Source: Sporosarcina sp. P13 (lineage in GTDB: Bacteria; Bacillota; Bacilli; Bacillales_A; Planococcaceae). Taken from it: DNA of 36,891 nt. Of the stretch, positions 34,189-36,891 are shown piece after piece; the stretch's first letter is position 1, and each line of letters starts with the position of its first letter. A program made the translations under genes and the position numbers. A model generated the notes under the pieces. The model worked only from the letters and a program-made list of their open reading frames with translations, was not told the origin of the DNA and made no database searches. The DNA is taken from the NCBI RefSeq assembly GCF_002743055.1, contig NZ_PDYM01000032.1:1-36891 (forward strand). The letters are read 5' to 3'.

Positions 34189-35919
34189 TTATTTAGAACG
34201 ATTCTTAAATGAGTCTTTACGGAAACTGTATAAAGCGTTTGGATCAACTTGCACATCTACTACTGTAGGGTGACCAGCCTGTACAGAATGTAAAGCATCT
34301 GCTAAAACACTTTGTAATTGGGATGGGTCATTGACTGCGTATCCTTTTGCGCCATACAATTCAGCAATCTTATCAAATCGAGGGTTCGTTATATCTGCTC
34401 CCATATACCGTTCGTCAAAGAAGTCACGCTGATATGCTTTTTCAGCACCCCAACAATGATTATTCATGACGACTGTTAAAGTATTTAAATTATGCTGGAC
34501 CGCTGTCCCAATTTCCGACATTGTCATTCCGAATCCACCATCACCCATTAGACTTACGACTGTACGGTCCGGTGAAGCCGCTTTCAAACCTAATCCCGCT
34601 GCATATGAAAATCCAACTAAACCAAAATCTAAAGGTGTGAATAACGATGGTGATTGGCGGAAGTGAAGCGCATCGTTCGCTTGTAAACATAGTGTTCCAG
34701 CGTCTAGAGTGAACATAGAATCGCTTGGCATTACAGAATTAATTGCGTGATACACTTGCTTTGGCGAAATTATGGAGCCTGTTGCTGTAGCTCTTCCCTC
34801 TTCAGCACGCTGAGCTAATAGATTATGTCTGTTTATTTTAAATTGTCTTACCCACTGAGAACGTTCCGTCGATACAACTCTGTCATTTTTCAACTCGCTT
34901 TCAAGTTGCTTAGCTACAGTTCCTGCACTGGCTACAATTCCTACTTCTACAGGGAAGTATCTAGACAAGGCATTATGGTCAATATTAACTTGAATAATTT
35001 TGGCGTTAGGGTTGAGATGGTCATACGTATAGAATGTCGAATTAAAGCCGAGTCTACTTCCCAATACTAAGATTACATCCGCATTTTTTGCCAATTCCGT
35101 TGCCACGACATTTCCTCTTGGGCCGACTTGACCAGCAAATAACGGGTGATCATTGGGAACTGCATCTCCATGTCCAGCTGAAGTGCATATCGGTGCTTCA
35201 ATAGTTTCAGCTAAACTGATCACACTTTGTTGCGATTGGCTCCACTTTACGCCCGCCCCTGCCATGATTAATGGCTTGTTTGCATTTCTTAATAGTTCAG
35301 CTGCTTTGGACAATTGTTCATGGTTGGCGGCTGGATAACTTTCGCTACGATATTCGCTTGGAGACTTAAAGCGACCAAAGTCTTGGATATCTGATAATAC
35401 GTCTCTAGGAATATTCAATACAACGGGCCCTTTTTTACCTTCCTGACTTACCCTAAACGCCTCTTGAACCATCTCAGGAATTCTATCCGCCCTATTGACT
35501 GTCCACGTTTTCTTTGTGATAGGTGTAAATAAAGCTTGCTGATCCACTTCCTGAAATGCATCCCGATATACATGACTAGAAGAGATACTGCCTGCTATCG
35601 CAACAACAGGAGAATTAGCTAATTTAGCTTGCGCCAGACCAGTCACAAGATTTGTGGCGCCTGGACCATTTTGCCCTGCAAGAATCAAACCGCCTCCACC
35701 TAAAGCTCTTGAATAGGCGTCTGCCATATGCGTTCCAGTTCTTTCATCCCTAACACCAATATAATTTATTGATTTTTCATCATATAATGCATCAAAAACT
35801 TCCATTGTTGCGGAACCGATCAAACCGAAGACGTCTTTTACTTTTTCTTCTTTCAAAGATTTAACTAATGCTTGCGCACCACTCATAGTTTTCGCTTCTA
35901 CATCTGTAATTTTCACCAT
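34189..35919 (-). CDS. Xsc-like ThDP-dependent enzyme
   Basis: 576-aa thiamine-diphosphate enzyme of the acetolactate-synthase superfamily. The activating Glu is at residue 59 (VRDERTGTHMADAYSR) and the ThDP/Mg motif is MGDGGFGM...VVMNN. It differs from ALS and resembles sulfoacetaldehyde acetyltransferase (Xsc) in VFGLIGSATME, LAGQNGPGATN, and especially NNHCWGAEKAYQRDFFDERY and the end YSFRKDSFKNRS. Xsc turns sulfoacetaldehyde plus phosphate into acetyl phosphate and sulfite; whether this protein does so is not proven, and no phosphotransacetylase is adjacent. The start ATG follows AAGGCGGGA. Strong hairpins precede and follow the gene. Confidence 0.82.
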   Translation of the reverse strand: MVKITDVEAKTMSGAQALVKSLKEEKVKDVFGLIGSATMEVFDALYDEKSINYIGVRDERTGTHMADAYSRALGGGGLILAGQNGPGATNLVTGLAQAKLANSPVVAIAGSISSSHVYRDAFQEVDQQALFTPITKKTWTVNRADRIPEMVQEAFRVSQEGKKGPVVLNIPRDVLSDIQDFGRFKSPSEYRSESYPAANHEQLSKAAELLRNANKPLIMAGAGVKWSQSQQSVISLAETIEAPICTSAGHGDAVPNDHPLFAGQVGPRGNVVATELAKNADVILVLGSRLGFNSTFYTYDHLNPNAKIIQVNIDHNALSRYFPVEVGIVASAGTVAKQLESELKNDRVVSTERSQWVRQFKINRHNLLAQRAEEGRATATGSIISPKQVYHAINSVMPSDSMFTLDAGTLCLQANDALHFRQSPSLFTPLDFGLVGFSYAAGLGLKAASPDRTVVSLMGDGGFGMTMSEIGTAVQHNLNTLTVVMNNHCWGAEKAYQRDFFDERYMGADITNPRFDKIAELYGAKGYAVNDPSQLQSVLADALHSVQAGHPTVVDVQVDPNALYSFRKDSFKNRSK

Positions 35920-35955
35920 ATAAAATCCCGCCTTTTTATTTTTTTATAAACAATA

Positions 35956-36002
35956 GAAAAAGACCCAATACAAAAGAGTGTACGCTCTTTTGTACTGGGT
36001 CT
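35956..36002 (-). terminator. Terminator upstream of the Xsc-like gene
   Basis: AGACCCAATACAAAAGAG pairs with CTCTTTTGTACTGGGTCT across a TGTACG loop, with AAAA to the left as T-tract on the minus strand. It ends the transcript of the small protein at 36142, so the Xsc-like gene needs its own promoter or read-through. Confidence 0.85.
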
Positions 36003-36141
36003 GTTTGCTTCGCATATTATTAAGATTATTAATAATACACACAAATAGCCAGCAATATTGTTTAGTTTTTCTAATCTTACAACATGTTAGTTATAATTTC
36101 AATAGAATTTTCTAAATATTAATAAATAATAATTAATGGAT

Positions 36142-36411
36142 TCAAGAATCTTGGATAGTCAATAGATATTTATCCATAGATTCTTTTAAAGCGCCACTCT
36201 CAAATCGAATACGATCGTCTGGATGAATTTTATTGTTTTGTAAGTAATCCAGATAAGACAAAATGTTTCTGCGTCTTTCTATTACATCTTGATATCCACG
36301 TTCATAAAAAAATAGATCTATCGTGTTATACAGCCCTCTACTTACTTTGTATTCCTCACTACAATGGCGTATGAAAGATAAGTTAGGCAAGTGTATGTTG
36401 TTTTTAGTCAT
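36142..36411 (-). CDS. Unknown small protein, paralogue B
   Basis: 89 aa from the ATG at 36411, which follows GGAGGG by 6 nt; the frame is open 6 codons further. It is homologous to the protein at 25847-26143, sharing ID-x-x-FY-x-x-G, ERRR-x-IL, the LQ-x-NKI stretch and F-x-SG-x-L. Mostly helical, no membrane segment, no recognised domain. It is the first gene of the island in the direction of transcription and stands alone between two terminated regions, which would suit a regulator of the cluster; that is inference only. Confidence 0.7.
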   Translation of the reverse strand: MTKNNIHLPNLSFIRHCSEEYKVSRGLYNTIDLFFYERGYQDVIERRRNILSYLDYLQNNKIHPDDRIRFESGALKESMDKYLLTIQDS

Positions 36412-36855
36412 TAATATCCCTCCATACAATTAATAATTACTACCTTTTTACTCTACTTACAGGTTAATTGAATATTCAAATTTTAGTATACATTATCCGA
36501 TGTTCTGAAGTGTGTCAAGATGAAATCAATAAACAGAGTAGTAGAAGGCTTTGAAGAATTTTGTATAATATGATTAGATTGGGGTTATCCCAGCGAAAAG
36601 AACCCGTAATTAGATTGTAAATTATTACGACCAATAAAAAAAGCAACCACAGGATAAGTTCCTTGAGGTTGCAGTTATAGCCTCCATGAATAAAGTTCTT
36701 GAGTGTGGCTTTTCATCTTATTTGACGTGCGGAACACTTGACTTGAGATAAGCAAGCGTCCACGGCTGGAGCGTAAATCCTTAATTAGCCACCAACTAGG
36801 ACTGCCCAACCAATAAATTAGCCAGGTAGTTCTATTCACTTTATCACTTTATCAT
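36412..36855. other. Gene-free right end of the island
   Basis: About 440 bases without a credible gene. It holds a minus-strand terminator (36637-36676) but only a 54-codon open frame (about 36683-36844, starting GTG) before it, with no ribosome binding site and no recognised product. The plus strand contains GCAAGCGTCCACGGCTGGAG, which resembles intergenic repeat sequence seen in Bacillales. Part of this may be the debris of an insertion junction. Confidence 0.55.
36637..36676 (-). terminator. Orphan intrinsic terminator
   Basis: GCAACC and AGGA pair with TCCTT and GGTTGC across a short loop; a run of A's to the left (36631-36637) is the T-tract on the minus strand. No gene is recognised directly upstream of it, so it may terminate a small RNA or a deleted gene. 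Confidence 0.75.
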
Positions 36856-36891
36856 TTACTCTTTAATCAATTCCAACTCAACTGGAATATC
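36854..36891. repeat. Right copy of island-flanking direct repeat
   Basis: Identical over all 38 bases to 24812-24849 and in the same orientation. Together the copies bracket the catabolic island (about 12.0 kb). The right boundary of identity cannot be seen because the window ends here. Confidence 0.93.
36856..36891 (-). CDS. 3' end of sugar-binding protein gene (partial)
   Basis: Last 11 codons and stop of a minus-strand gene entering from beyond the window: DIPVELELIKE then TAA. The peptide equals the end of the remnant at 24814-24957 and resembles RbsB-type C-termini. Presumably this is the intact gene. Unlike the left copy it is not followed by the strong GGGAG-type terminator. Confidence 0.75.
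   Translation of the reverse strand, partial: DIPVELELIKE

Noticed and set aside
34189..35919. Glyoxylate carboligase (Gcl), suggested by a HIBADH-like neighbour
   Set aside because: Gcl lacks the activating Glu, whereas Glu59 is present here, and the C-terminal motifs match Xsc; no hydroxypyruvate isomerase is nearby.
36683..36844. 54-codon minus-strand frame before the orphan terminator
   Set aside because: No ribosome binding site, unusual Trp/Arg/Ser-rich composition and no recognisable similarity; likely a chance frame.
1..36891. tRNA, rRNA, integrase or transposase genes
   Set aside because: None could be recognised on either strand, although the flanking repeats suggest a past insertion.

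Overview
The window looks like a chromosomal segment of a Gram-positive, spore-former-type Bacillales, most plausibly Planococcaceae such as Sporosarcina. The basis is strong GGAGG ribosome binding sites, many intrinsic terminators, frequent GTG/TTG starts, a hut operon with a CcpA-type cre site, a LytTR/DUF3021 pair and secreted Ig-like surface proteins. The genus is an inference. Nearly every gene is on the minus strand; the one clear exception is a small Cys-containing protein at 9160-9447.

Layout, left to right. (1) 1-662 has no gene but carries a structured repeat: two copies of a ~180-bp element 205 bp apart whose hairpin arms covary, plus a third long hairpin. (2) 678-2908: FetAB-type metal-export ABC pair and a CBS-domain protein with a HEPN-like motif. 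(3) 3053-8986: AraC-type regulator, hutU, hutI and a YjiH-type membrane protein, i.e. the middle of histidine degradation (hutH and hutG are not here), with a cre site and a palindrome before hutU and a terminator-like hairpin between hutI and yjiH. (4) 9160-11045: small orphan gene, a 26-unit 21-bp minisatellite, and the DUF3021/LytTR pair. (5) 11258-17119: four secreted surface proteins; two neighbours carry a cohesin-like and a dockerin-like module, another is a GH73-type glucosaminidase.

(6) 17183-24577: a complete coenzyme-B12-dependent glycerol/diol dehydratase operon (large, medium and small subunits, both reactivase subunits, a PduO-C/HbpS-like protein) followed by a two-component system whose kinase carries a PocR sensor domain. 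The dehydratase keeps all catalytic residues, but its medium and small subunits lack the N-terminal extensions of microcompartment enzymes and there are no shell genes, so it is probably a free cytosolic enzyme. The response regulator seems to start at a non-canonical AUA codon.

(7) 24950-36853: a roughly 12-kb catabolic island bracketed by direct copies of the 3' end of a ribose-type sugar-binding protein gene. The left copy is a 5'-truncated remnant that still has a terminator; the right copy runs off the window and is identical over all 38 bases visible. The island encodes an LLM flavin monooxygenase, flavin reductase, aldehyde dehydrogenase, YciI-like protein, 'amino acid synthesis' family protein (PF06684), BCCT transporter, alpha/beta hydrolase, DUF3870 protein, a 3-hydroxyisobutyrate-dehydrogenase-like enzyme overlapping a stand-alone second C-terminal domain, a sulfoacetaldehyde-acetyltransferase-like (Xsc-like) ThDP enzyme, and two paralogous small proteins of unknown function. 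I know no described pathway with this exact set; uptake and oxidative breakdown of a zwitterionic, possibly sulfonated or N-containing compound is the best inference. This island is the strongest candidate for an undescribed system here.
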